A stretch of DNA of 64,000 nt, from contig CAWESO010000010.1 in NCBI GenBank assembly GCA_963811775.1, positions 186,001 through 250,000 on the forward strand. Reading direction: 5' to 3'. The notes below the pieces were generated by a model. The model searched no databases. It was not told where the DNA came from and saw only the letters and a list, made by a program, of their open reading frames with translations. Position 1 is the stretch's first letter; each line of letters starts with the position of its first letter. Shown one piece after another: positions 33,854 through 41,932 of the stretch. Made by a program: the position numbers and the translations under genes. This DNA is from Chersky-840 sp963811775. GTDB taxonomy: Bacteria; Actinomycetota; Acidimicrobiia; Acidimicrobiales; UBA8190.

Positions 33854-34363
33854 TCATCGACGTTTGGGCCTGCTCGCAGCCCCGATCTCGCGGTCGAGCT
33901 CGGCCGCCCGGGCGCGCAGGCGCCCGGCCTTCGCCACGCGCTCGTCGCGGAACGCGGTGATGCGGGCGAGGGTGTCGTCCAGACGGGCCACGAGGTTGTC
34001 GTTGGCCTCCATGGCGTTGGCCAGCAGGTCGCGTTGGAGCTCGGGCCGGGCGCTCGCCTTGTAGGCGCTGCGCAGCTTGTCGAGGACGTCCTCGGTCTCG
34101 AGGATCACGCCGATCTCGGCCAACGAGAAGCCCATGAGCGCCTGCAGCTCCCGGATACGCTGGGCCCGCTCGACCTCGGAGCGGGCGTAGACACGCTCGC
34201 TGCCGAGGCGCGGCTCGCTCGGGGCCAGCAGGCCGATCTCCTCCCAGTAGCGCAAGGTGCGGGTGGTGACGCCGCACAGCTTGGCCACCTCGCCGATGCG
34301 CGTCGGCGGGGGAGTGGCCCCCGCACCCGGTGCGGCGGGCGCGCTGGCGCGCGGCGCGGTCAT
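33854..34363 (-). CDS. MerR-family transcriptional regulator
   Basis: The 169-residue protein has an alanine- and proline-rich leader of 20 residues, then the MerR winged helix (TRIGEVAKLCGVTTRTLRYW), wing RLGSERVYARSEVERAQRI and a long dimerisation helix. There are no metal-binding cysteines at the C-terminus, so it is more like the drug-sensing or stress members. Its ATG overlaps the restored MFS stop codon (ATGA at 34360-34363), which places it in one mRNA with the MFS gene and, after 121 bp, the ABC exporter. It probably controls this export operon. Confidence 0.88.
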   Translation of the reverse strand: MTAPRASAPAAPGAGATPPPTRIGEVAKLCGVTTRTLRYWEEIGLLAPSEPRLGSERVYARSEVERAQRIRELQALMGFSLAEIGVILETEDVLDKLRSAYKASARPELQRDLLANAMEANDNLVARLDDTLARITAFRDERVAKAGRLRARAAELDREIGAASRPKRR

Positions 34364-36143
34364 GGGGTGTGCTCGACTCGCAGCACCGGCACGGCGTCGT
34401 CTCGGACCTGCGGGGCGGCCGCACGGTGGCTCGCTGATCGTGGCGCCGCCAGCTCGACGTACACGTACTTCCCCCGCGCAGCCACGACGCCCCTGCCGCC
34501 ACCAGGCACGCCACGATGGCGAAGTCGAAGGCGGCGTGCAGCCCCTGGCGGAACGGCGTGGCGATCAGGTCGGGAAAGAAGCTGCGCCCCGTGATCACGG
34601 CGCGATGACCGGCGGGCAGCTGGGCCAGGACGCCGTTGCCGAGCAGGTGCTGCATGGGGTTGTACCCCAAGAACGCGGCGAACAGGGTCGACACCGGGGG
34701 GAGGTGCGCCACGCGGTCGGCCACACCCACCGGCACTCCCTGGGCCACCAGGCCGTGGTACATGGCGCCGGGCAGCGAGGACGACAACCCCACGATCATG
34801 AGCGTGAAGAAGATGCCGATGGACAGCACCTGCGCTGAGTTCTGGAAAGTGGAGTTCATGCCCGAGCCGGCACCGCGGTGCTGCGGCGGGAGGCTGTTCA
34901 TGACCCCGGCACGGTTGGGCGAGCCGAACGCCCCCATGGTGAGGCCGAGGACGAGGAGGATGACCCCGAAGATCCAGTACGAGAAGTTGACGGGGAGGAG
35001 CTCGAGGGCCACGAACGACGCGGCCGATCCGACCATCCCCCCGGTGGCGAAGGGACGGGCGCCATAGCGGTCTGACAACACGCCCGACACGGGGCCCGAG
35101 ATCAAGAAGCCCGTCGTCAGCGGGAGCATGGCGATTCCCGCCCACAGCGGTGTTCGGGCGAAGTCGAAGCCGTGCAGCGGGAGCCAGATGCCCTGCAACC
35201 AGATGATGAGCATGAACATGAGCCCGCCGCGCCCGACCGCGGCCAGGAAGCTGGCCAGCACGCCGGCGGTGAAGGCGCGGATGCGGAACAGGGGCAGGCG
35301 GAACATGGGTTCGGCCACGCGCGTCTCGATGATGGCGAAGGCGACGAGCAGGCCCACGCCCAGGCCGAGCTCGGCGATCACCGTCGGGCCTGTCCAGCCC
35401 ATGGTGTGGGTGCCGTGCGGTTCGATGCCGTAGGTGATGCCGATCATCAGCGAGATCAAGCCGAACGCGAACGTGAGGTTCCCGGGCCAGTCGATATGGG
35501 CGCGGTCGCGTCTGCCTACCTCGCGCAGCTGCGTGTAGCCCCAGACCGTGCCGATGAGCCCGATGGGCACCGACACGAGGAAGATGAGCCGCCAGTTGAT
35601 GGGGGCCAGCACGCCTCCGAGGACGAGCCCGATGAACGTCCCGCTGATGGCGGCGGCCTGGTTGATGCCCAGTGCCATGCCCCGTTGCTCCTCGGGGAAG
35701 GCGTCGGTGAGGATCGCGGACGAGTTGGCCACGAGGAAGGCGGCGCCGATCCCCTGGAACACCCGCACCACGATCAACCACAGACCCGCGGCGGGCCCGG
35801 TCATCCACGTGATGGTCAGCAGGAGCGAGAAGAAGGTGAAGATGGCGAAGCCGAGGTTGAACATCCGTACCCGGCCGTAGATGTCACCCAGGCGCCCGAG
35901 GTTGACGACGAGGACGCTGCTCACGACCAGGAAGCTCAGGATCATCCACAGCAGATAGAAGCTGTTGCCGGGTTGCAGGGGGTCGAGCCGGATGCCCCGG
36001 AAGATGTCGGGCAGCGAGATCAGCATGATCGAGCCGTCGATGGTCGCCATCAACACGCCCAGGGTGGTGTTGATGAGGGCCACCCACTTGTAGCCGTCGC
36101 CGGCCTGCTCGGCGCTCGGGGCCCGGAGGAGCTTTACGTTCAC
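34360..36143 (-). CDS. MFS multidrug efflux transporter (DHA2-like), frameshifted near the 3' end
   Basis: The protein would have about 594 residues and 14 membrane helices. Segments typical of DHA2-type proton antiporters are LGVLMATIDGSIMLISLPDI, NLGRLGDIYGRVRMF and FQGIGAAFLVANSSAILTDAF. After residue about 557 the frame runs on into the MerR gene out of frame. One extra base in the C-run at 34471-34475 would restore the ending (LRGGKYVYVELAAP...) and place the stop at 34360 in an ATGA overlap with merR. This strongly suggests a missing base rather than true decay. GTG start at 36143. Confidence 0.82.
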
Positions 36144-36340
36144 GTCAACGACACCCTAGCCCGCTGCGGCCCGGGGTCGAACCCCGGGCGCGGCGGCGCC
36201 CGAGGCGGTGAAACCGTCGTCGGCCGCTGTCGTGACGTCCGGGCCCGTCGGCCCCGACTGCCCTAGGCTTCGTGCGCCGTCCCGACGAACACGTCAGGGA
36301 ATCGGGACGGCATACGTCGGGACGAGCGGGGGTGGGTGTT

Positions 36341-37195
36341 GTGACACGCCGGGTGAAGTGGCTGGCATCGGTCGGGTTGGTCGCCACGTTGGGGGTCGGA
36401 GTCGGAGCGGGGATCGCCACGTCGGCCGCGGCGCGTCCCAAGCCCAAGACCGTGCACACCTCGGCCGCGACGGCCCCGGTGACCTCGGCCTCCTTCAGGT
36501 TCTCGGTGGGTGTCAGCGGCGTCGCCGGCCTGGGCACGATCGTGGTCAAGGGGACCGGACAGGCCGACCTCGTGAACGACGCCGTGTCGCTGTCCGCCAC
36601 GCTGCCCGCCTCGATCTCCAGGCTCATCCCCGGCGGGTCGGCCACGCCCGAGGTCGTCAACGCCGTGTTGTCGGGTGGCACGGTCTATGTCGAGGTGCCG
36701 GCGCTGGCCACGCTGCTCGGCGCGCCGTGGATCTCGATCGCCCTGCCCCCGAGCGCCACGAGCGCCATCCCCGGCGTCTTCACCGAGGTCGGTGGCGCCC
36801 TCGGCAACGTCAACGAGATCCTGGCCTTCGCCCGGTCCCATCACGCCTCGGTCCACAGCGCCGGGACGTCGATCGTCGACGGCACCTCGGTGACCGGTAG
36901 CCGAATCGCAGCGCGCGTGAAGGGCCTGAAGCTCGCCGCCGTCCTGTGGGCGAATTCGTCGGGCCAGCTCGTCGAGGCCAAGGTGAACGCGGCGGTCGGC
37001 GGCGGACGCCATGCGGTCGGCCTTTCGGCGGTGGTGGACCTGAGCGGCTACGACGCTCCCGTCACCGTGACCGCCCCGCCCTCGACGCAGGTGCGGGCCA
37101 TCCCGCTCTCGCTCATCACCGGGGTGCTCGGGACGCTTTTCCACGGCGTGCACCTGGGGGCCGCCGGCCACGGGCACGGCGCCAAGAAGGGCTGA
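36341..37195 (+). CDS. Secreted protein, possibly LppX/LprG-like
   Basis: The 284-residue product starts with a signal peptide (RRVKWLASVGLVATLGVG) that ends in a TSAAA-type cleavage site without a lipobox cysteine. The mature protein repeatedly alternates valine- and threonine-rich strands, with GGTVYVEVPALATLLGAPWI and VDGTSVTGSRIAA, a pattern recalling lipid-binding LppX/LprG folds. That assignment is tentative. The C-terminus is His/Gly-rich (HGHGAKKG). The GTG at 36341 was preferred to the longer frame from 36272 because the signal peptide starts there. Confidence 0.65.
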   Translation: MTRRVKWLASVGLVATLGVGVGAGIATSAAARPKPKTVHTSAATAPVTSASFRFSVGVSGVAGLGTIVVKGTGQADLVNDAVSLSATLPASISRLIPGGSATPEVVNAVLSGGTVYVEVPALATLLGAPWISIALPPSATSAIPGVFTEVGGALGNVNEILAFARSHHASVHSAGTSIVDGTSVTGSRIAARVKGLKLAAVLWANSSGQLVEAKVNAAVGGGRHAVGLSAVVDLSGYDAPVTVTAPPSTQVRAIPLSLITGVLGTLFHGVHLGAAGHGHGAKKG

Positions 37196-37236
37196 GCGGG
37201 GCGCACACAGGGCCGGCGACGCACCCGACCCCCGGC

Positions 37237-37896
37237 TCAGCCCTCGGTCTGATCGGCCAGGCGGGCCCGCAGCCCGTCTCGCACCCGAGGCCACTCCTCG
37301 GCCGGCACCGAGAACAGCACGGTGTCGCGCACGGTGCCGTCGGCCCGGCGCTGGAAGCGGCGCAGGGTGCCCTCGTAGTGAGCGCCCAGGCGGGCGATGG
37401 CCCGTTGCGAACGGATGTTGCGCACGTCGGTCTTGAGCTGCACCCGACCGACGTGGAGCTCGTCGAAGGCGTAGCCGAGGAGCAGGAGCTTGGTGTCGGG
37501 GTTCACGGCACTCCCCCACACGTCGTGGCGGTACGCGGTGGCGCCGATCTCGAGTCGAGCGTTGCCCACCGAGATGTCGAGGTAGCTCGAGGTGCCGACG
37601 ACCGTTCCGGCGGGTAGACCGCGGTAGCTCACCCGCAGTCGCATGACCCAGGGATACTCCGCCGACTGCAGGCGCGCCCGCAGGAACCGCGCGTAGGCGT
37701 CGGGGTCGGCCACCCGGAAGGGGAGGTGCTCCCACACCCGCTCGTCGTCGAGGGCGCCGAACAGCGCCTCGGCGTCGCGTTCGGGATCGACGGGGGTGAC
37801 CGCCACCACCTGCCCGGTGAGCACGGCGTCGGGTGCGGGCGGCCACGACATCGCCGGCCAGGCCACGTCGACGGGGCGGGCGTCGACCACCGGCAC
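37237..37896 (-). CDS. GNAT-family N-acetyltransferase (RimJ/RimL-like)
   Basis: The 219-residue protein has the layout of ribosomal-protein-type and small-molecule acetyltransferases: GTSSYLDISVGNARLEIGAT, then NPDTKLLLLGYAFDELHVGR with RVQLKTDVRNIRSQRAIARLG and ending VLFSVPAEEW. The acetyl-CoA-binding region has the RSQRAI motif of the RimJ/RimL subgroup. The GTG at 37896 follows a strong AGGAGGAGG site by five bases. The upstream frame is not coding-like. The target is unknown. Confidence 0.85.
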   Translation of the reverse strand: MPVVDARPVDVAWPAMSWPPAPDAVLTGQVVAVTPVDPERDAEALFGALDDERVWEHLPFRVADPDAYARFLRARLQSAEYPWVMRLRVSYRGLPAGTVVGTSSYLDISVGNARLEIGATAYRHDVWGSAVNPDTKLLLLGYAFDELHVGRVQLKTDVRNIRSQRAIARLGAHYEGTLRRFQRRADGTVRDTVLFSVPAEEWPRVRDGLRARLADQTEG

Positions 37897-38047
37897 GAAG
37901 TCCTCCTCCTGCGCATCGACACCGGACACGGCGTCATTCTGGTCGATCCCCGACCGCGGTCGATCAGCTGGTGGTGGGCAGTTCGAGTTCTGGTCGGGGG
38001 ATCGCTGCCTGCTGGACCGAGAGCGGCGCCGGTGGGACAATTCGGTG

Positions 38048-38251
38048 ATGACCAGAGGGAGGGTCGGGCGAGTTCTGCCGATCGTCGATGGGGCCGCGAT
38101 CTCCCGGGGGGTGCGGACATATCGCCTTGCCGTAGTCCTGATCGGTGCTCTCCTCGTCTTTGTCGTCATCCTCTTGGTCGTTTCGGGTGACCACAGTCCT
38201 CCCCGGCTGAGTTGTTGGGGGATCAGTCAGGGCAAATGCTGGCCCCCTTGA
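38048..38251 (+). CDS. Possible small single-span membrane protein
   Basis: The 67-residue frame has a basic N-terminus followed by one strong hydrophobic segment (YRLAVVLIGALLVFVVILLV at residues 25-44) and a short outside tail with two cysteines (CWGISQGKC). The ATG at 38048 overlaps an in-frame GTG at 38045, with only a weak ribosome-binding site. The hydrophobic segment is clear, but nothing else confirms expression, and the 3' end overlaps a small repeat area. Confidence 0.4.
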   Translation: MTRGRVGRVLPIVDGAAISRGVRTYRLAVVLIGALLVFVVILLVVSGDHSPPRLSCWGISQGKCWPP

Positions 38252-38336
38252 GCCAGCCGCTCCGATCAGTCAGCCCGCCACCGTGAGGGGCCATGCAGGG
38301 GGCTTGATTGAAAGTGACCCACCACCGATCAGCCAG
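38221..38336. repeat. Short repeats and possible insertion-sequence relic
   Basis: The decamer GATCAGTCAG occurs at 38221-38230 and 38264-38273, with GATCAGCCAG at 38327-38336. A 6-bp hairpin GCTGGC/GCCAGC lies at 38238-38257. The sequence GATTGAAAGTGACCCACC near 38306-38323 resembles insertion-sequence ends I have seen in actinobacteria, but no partner end is visible. Confidence 0.3.
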
Positions 38337-38372
38337 AGCGCGGTTCCCCGAGCCCCCTGCGCGGCGGTGTGC

Positions 38373-39737
38373 CTACGCGGCGTCTGACGCGAACAGCTGG
38401 CGGAGGTGGACGCGACCCCCGGTGCGCAGGATGGCCCGCCGGTAGACCACCGAGGCGAGACGGGCCACGATGACGATGGAGACGATCATGAGGCCGACCG
38501 ACAGCGCGAATTCCCACCACGTCACCACGCCCAGCCCGACCAGCACCGGCATGGCGAAAGGGGCCGTGAACGGCACGTAGGCGAGGACCTTCACCAATTC
38601 CGACGGTTGCCCCGCCCCGAGGGCCGTGAACGACACGATGTACCCGAACAGGATGGGGAGCTGCAGCGGGAAGGCCAGGCTCTGGATCTGTTCCTGGCGG
38701 TCGGCCAGCGAGCCACCGGCGGCGTACACCCAGCAGTAGAAGGAGTAGCCGAGCACGACCCACACCAGGGCGGCGACGACCCCGAGCGGAGCGGTGCCGT
38801 GGATGAGCGTCGAGCCCTCGGCCGCCCCGAGCCCGAGCGCGACGGCGACGATGAGGCTGGCCTGGAGCAGGGCCACGGCCCCGATGCCGATGACCTTGCC
38901 GGCCAGGAGCTGCCCGGCGCGCAGCGTGGACAACAGGACCTCGATGACGCGCGACGACTTCTCCTCCACCACGCCCATGAGCAGCCACGTGCCGAACTGG
39001 GTGAGGAGCACGTAGGTGAGGATGAGCCCGTACACCGCCGTGGTCTGGGCCGTCCCCTTGTGGCGGGCCGGCTTCAGGCTCTGCACCGGCAAGGGCGGGG
39101 GGTTGGCGAGCTGCAACGCCTTGTCCGGCGCGATGCCGGCCTTCTCGAGCCCCGCCTGCAAGCTGACCGATCCCGAGATGACGCGCGCCAGCAGCGCCGT
39201 GGTCGAGGTGTCTCCGGCACTCAGGGATTGCTCGACGATGATCCGGTTCGTGCCGACCAGGGCGAGATCGATGCGGCCCGCCGCCAGCGCCTGTCGCGCC
39301 GATGCCACCGACGCCTCGGGCACGAGCGTCACCTTGGTGTCCACGGCCGGGCCCGCGCCGGCCACCGTGAGGCGCAGGGGGGCCGACAAAGAGCCCACGA
39401 TCCCGATGTGCGCGTGGGCCGGGGATCCCTTGCGCAGCACGGGGATCGTCACCGCCGCGGCCACGGCCAGAAGGATGATGACCGTGCCGATCCGGAAGGT
39501 GCGACCTTTGACGCGTTCGCGCACCTCGCGCCGGGCCACGAGGCCCACGTCCCCGCCGAGCCTGTCGAGCACCGCGCCGACGCGCCCGGCGCCCGCCGCC
39601 CTCGGTGGTGCCGAGGGGTCCGACGAGCGCGCCCGGGCGCGTCGCTTCAGCCGGAACCACACCCGCAGGGCCACCACCACCACGACGGCCGCGTAGATGA
39701 CGTACTTCGCGTCACCGAGTCCCGAACCACTCTTCAC
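38373..39737 (-). CDS. ABC-2-type permease (NatB-like)
   Basis: The 454-residue protein has an N-terminal helix, a second helix near residue 90, a large extracytoplasmic domain (about residues 110-235) and a cluster of membrane helices at the C-terminus. LMGVVEEKSSRVIEVLLSTL is the hallmark of NatB-like sodium-efflux or exporter permeases. The GTG start overlaps the ATPase stop (GTGA at 39734-39737). Its ATPase partner is interrupted by two frameshifts, so the pair may be non-functional unless those are errors. The substrate is unknown. Confidence 0.82.
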   Translation of the reverse strand: MKSGSGLGDAKYVIYAAVVVVVALRVWFRLKRRARARSSDPSAPPRAAGAGRVGAVLDRLGGDVGLVARREVRERVKGRTFRIGTVIILLAVAAAVTIPVLRKGSPAHAHIGIVGSLSAPLRLTVAGAGPAVDTKVTLVPEASVASARQALAAGRIDLALVGTNRIIVEQSLSAGDTSTTALLARVISGSVSLQAGLEKAGIAPDKALQLANPPPLPVQSLKPARHKGTAQTTAVYGLILTYVLLTQFGTWLLMGVVEEKSSRVIEVLLSTLRAGQLLAGKVIGIGAVALLQASLIVAVALGLGAAEGSTLIHGTAPLGVVAALVWVVLGYSFYCWVYAAGGSLADRQEQIQSLAFPLQLPILFGYIVSFTALGAGQPSELVKVLAYVPFTAPFAMPVLVGLGVVTWWEFALSVGLMIVSIVIVARLASVVYRRAILRTGGRVHLRQLFASDAA

Positions 39738-40619
39738 ACCAACGACTCCCGGAACACCTCGGACAGTCGCTGGCGCTCGAAGCCGAACTGCTCGACGGGC
39801 CCGGCCGCCATGGCTGCGGCCAGGACGGCCTGGGGATCGGTGCCCTCGTCGAGCACGAGACGCGCCGCGCCGCCTTCGACGCGCGAGATGCGCACTCCGG
39901 CCAGGCCCTGGGCCCAGGCGCCGGCGAAGTCCCCGCCCACCTTGACCACGAGCCGGCTCTTGCCGTGCGTGGTGAGCTCCTCCACCGTCCCCGCCGCCAC
40001 CAGGTGGCCCTTGTCGATGATCGCCACCGACTGGCACAGGTCTTCGACGAGGTCGATCTGGTGGCTGGAGAACAACACGCCGCGTCCCGCGGCCGCTTCG
40101 TCCACGAGCACGGCGCTGATGGCGTCGACCCCGACCGGATCGAGACCGGACAGCGGCTCGTCGAGCACGAGGAGCTCGGGCTCGTGGACGAGGGCGGCGG
40201 CCAGCTGCACGCGCTGTTGGTTCCCGAGCGACAGGGCCTCGAGCTTGTCCTTGGCCCGGTCGGCGACGCCCAGCTTGTCGAGCCACGTGAGCGCGGCGGT
40301 CCGGGCCGGGCCGTGGTCCACCCCGTGCAGCCGGGCCAGGTACTCGATCTGCTCGACGATCACCATGCCCGGGTAGAGGCCGCGCTCTTCGGGCATGTAC
40401 CCGAAGCGCTGGCGATCGCCGCGGTGATGGCGGCCCCGTTCCAGCGGACCGCGCCGGCGTCGAGCGCCACCAACTCGAACACGGCCCGCATGGCCGTCGT
40501 CTTGCCCGCGCCGTTGGGTCCCAGGAACCCGAAGACCTGTCCCGCGGCACGGTGAAGGACAGGTCGTCGAGAGCGACGACGGCACCGAAGCGGCGGGTGA
40601 GCCTGTCGAACTCGAGCAT
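39734..40619 (-). pseudogene. ABC transporter ATP-binding protein, two frameshifts
   Basis: The three reading frames join into one ATPase of about 295 residues. Part one (start 40619) is LEFDRLTRRFGAVVALDDL. Part two carries Walker A (GFLGPNGAGKTT). Part three has FGYMPEERGLYPG, the altered signature LSLGNQQRVQLAAAL and Walker B LLVLDEPLSGLDPVG. One G seems to be missing near 40541-40543 and another base near 40411-40425. Restoring both gives a continuous reading with exactly 888 bp. The NatA-like sequence fits the permease downstream. Either a true pseudogene or a doubly mis-sequenced gene. Confidence 0.75.
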
Positions 40620-40677
40620 GAGACCTGACTACCACAGGGCGCGGGAGGCCTCGCACGCAGGCCGTAGCCTCCGAGAG

Positions 40678-41143
40678 GTGGAGAGAGATCGCTGGTTGGG
40701 GCCCTTGTCGGGGCGCGACTTCCGGCTCTTTCTGGCCGGACGGCTGACCTCGTTCATCGGGACGGGCATGCTCCCCGTGGCGTTGGCCTTCGCCGTGCTC
40801 GGGCGTCACGGCTCGACGTCGGAGGTCGGCTACGTGCTCGGGGCCGGCGACAGCCTTCGTCTCGGGCGCGTCCATCGGCGTCTTCGGGCCGTTGTGGGAC
40901 ACGACCATGCAGAGCCAGCTGCCCCCCGAGGTCCTGTCGCGGGCCAGCGCCTATGACTGGTTCGGGTCCATGGTGTTCCTCCCGCTCGGCTACGCCTTGG
41001 CCGGCACCCTGGCCCGGCTGCTCGGGATCGACGGCGCGCTGTACCTGGGCGCGGGTTGGCCGGTGCTCAGCACCATTGTCGTGGTGTCGCTCCCGGGAGT
41101 GACGTCACTGGTCGGGGCGCAGCCTCGACCAGATCCTGCATAG
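40678..41143 (+). pseudogene. MFS transporter remnant with a large internal deletion
   Basis: The first 58 or so codons encode a typical MFS N-terminus (LSGRDFRLFLAGRLTSFIGT, then LPVALAFAVLG). From about 40855 the sequence continues in another frame with the family's C-terminal part (SGASIGVFGPLWDTTMQSQL, LPLGYALAGTLARLLGIDGA). About 250 residues between these parts are missing, so this is a real deletion and not a simple sequencing slip. It would not give a working transporter. Confidence 0.78.
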
Positions 41144-41320
41144 GGCAGACGAGTCGGGGCGGGGACTCAGCGCGCCCGGAGTCGGACCGGAAAGGTCCGC
41201 AGCGGGAAAACTACGGTCGATCCAACCCCGGGCACCGGGCCACGCTACCGGGCGCGGTGCCGAGCCCGAGCCGGACGCCGCGAGGACGGGCTCGCGCCGG
41301 TGCGCCCGCGTCTGGGGAAC

Positions 41321-41932
41321 TCAGTCGCCGGCGCCCGGCCAACGGTCGATCGCGGCCCGAACGTGGCGGAGGGCCGCGAGCCCCTTCACCAGCCCCACCG
41401 CGAAGTTGCCCGCGGTGTCGGCCACGAGCCGCACGATCACGAGGCGGTGTCCGGCCAGGGCCTGCGCCACCCACGCCGACTCCATGTCCACGGCCAGCGC
41501 GCCGCTGCGGGCCAGCTCGGTCCGACGCTCGCCGTGGACGAGCGTCTTCGACGACACGATCGGCCCGAGGTGGACGCGCCGCCCGGCGTCGCGCAGCTCG
41601 GCCGCCACCGCCGCGGCATCGGACCCCGACAGGGTCAGCTCGTCTCCCTCGGGCCCGCGCACCGCCGTGGCCACCACGATCTCGCCCGGCACCAGGGAGG
41701 GGTCGAGCCCGCCCGAGATGCCGGCCAGCACGACCGCCGCTCCGGGCTCGATGCTCGCGGACAGGGCGCGCGCCGCGGCGTGGGCGCGGACGTGGCCCAT
41801 GCCCGTGCGCACGACCTTGCCCCCGATGGCGAGCGCCTCGAGGCGCATGGCGGCCACGAAGGTGGCGCCACCGGGCGCGCGGAACGGGGCGTTGCGCCCG
41901 CCGTCGGTCACGCCGGGGTCGAACTCGACCAC
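41321..41932 (-). CDS. Nucleosidase/phosphorylase-family protein (PNP/UDP type)
   Basis: The 203-residue protein belongs to the purine/uridine phosphorylase superfamily with the smaller nucleosidase fold, shown by TGMGHVRAHAAARAL, LAGISGGLDPSLVPGEIVVA and the late LAVDMESAWVAQAL, in which the Met-Glu pair normally binds the ribose. Substrates in this family are nucleosides such as methylthioadenosine or related compounds; the exact one is uncertain. The start overlaps the Lhr 3' end by 25 bp, so the two genes are co-transcribed, although no functional link is obvious. Confidence 0.78.
   Translation of the reverse strand: MVEFDPGVTDGGRNAPFRAPGGATFVAAMRLEALAIGGKVVRTGMGHVRAHAAARALSASIEPGAAVVLAGISGGLDPSLVPGEIVVATAVRGPEGDELTLSGSDAAAVAAELRDAGRRVHLGPIVSSKTLVHGERRTELARSGALAVDMESAWVAQALAGHRLVIVRLVADTAGNFAVGLVKGLAALRHVRAAIDRWPGAGD

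Noticed and set aside
33729..34359. C-terminal extension of the MFS frame to 804 residues
   Set aside because: After the C-run at 34471 the frame is out of phase and overlaps merR. The Arg-rich sequence is not transporter-like.
37726..38190. Plus-strand frame opposite the GNAT gene
   Set aside because: The frame has no domain and overlaps the strong GNAT assignment; only the separate small membrane frame from 38048 is kept, at low confidence.
38329..39660. Long minus-strand frame inside the NatB-like permease
   Set aside because: It is Gly/Arg/His-rich and overlaps the permease in another frame; only the permease frame has membrane helices and a family motif.
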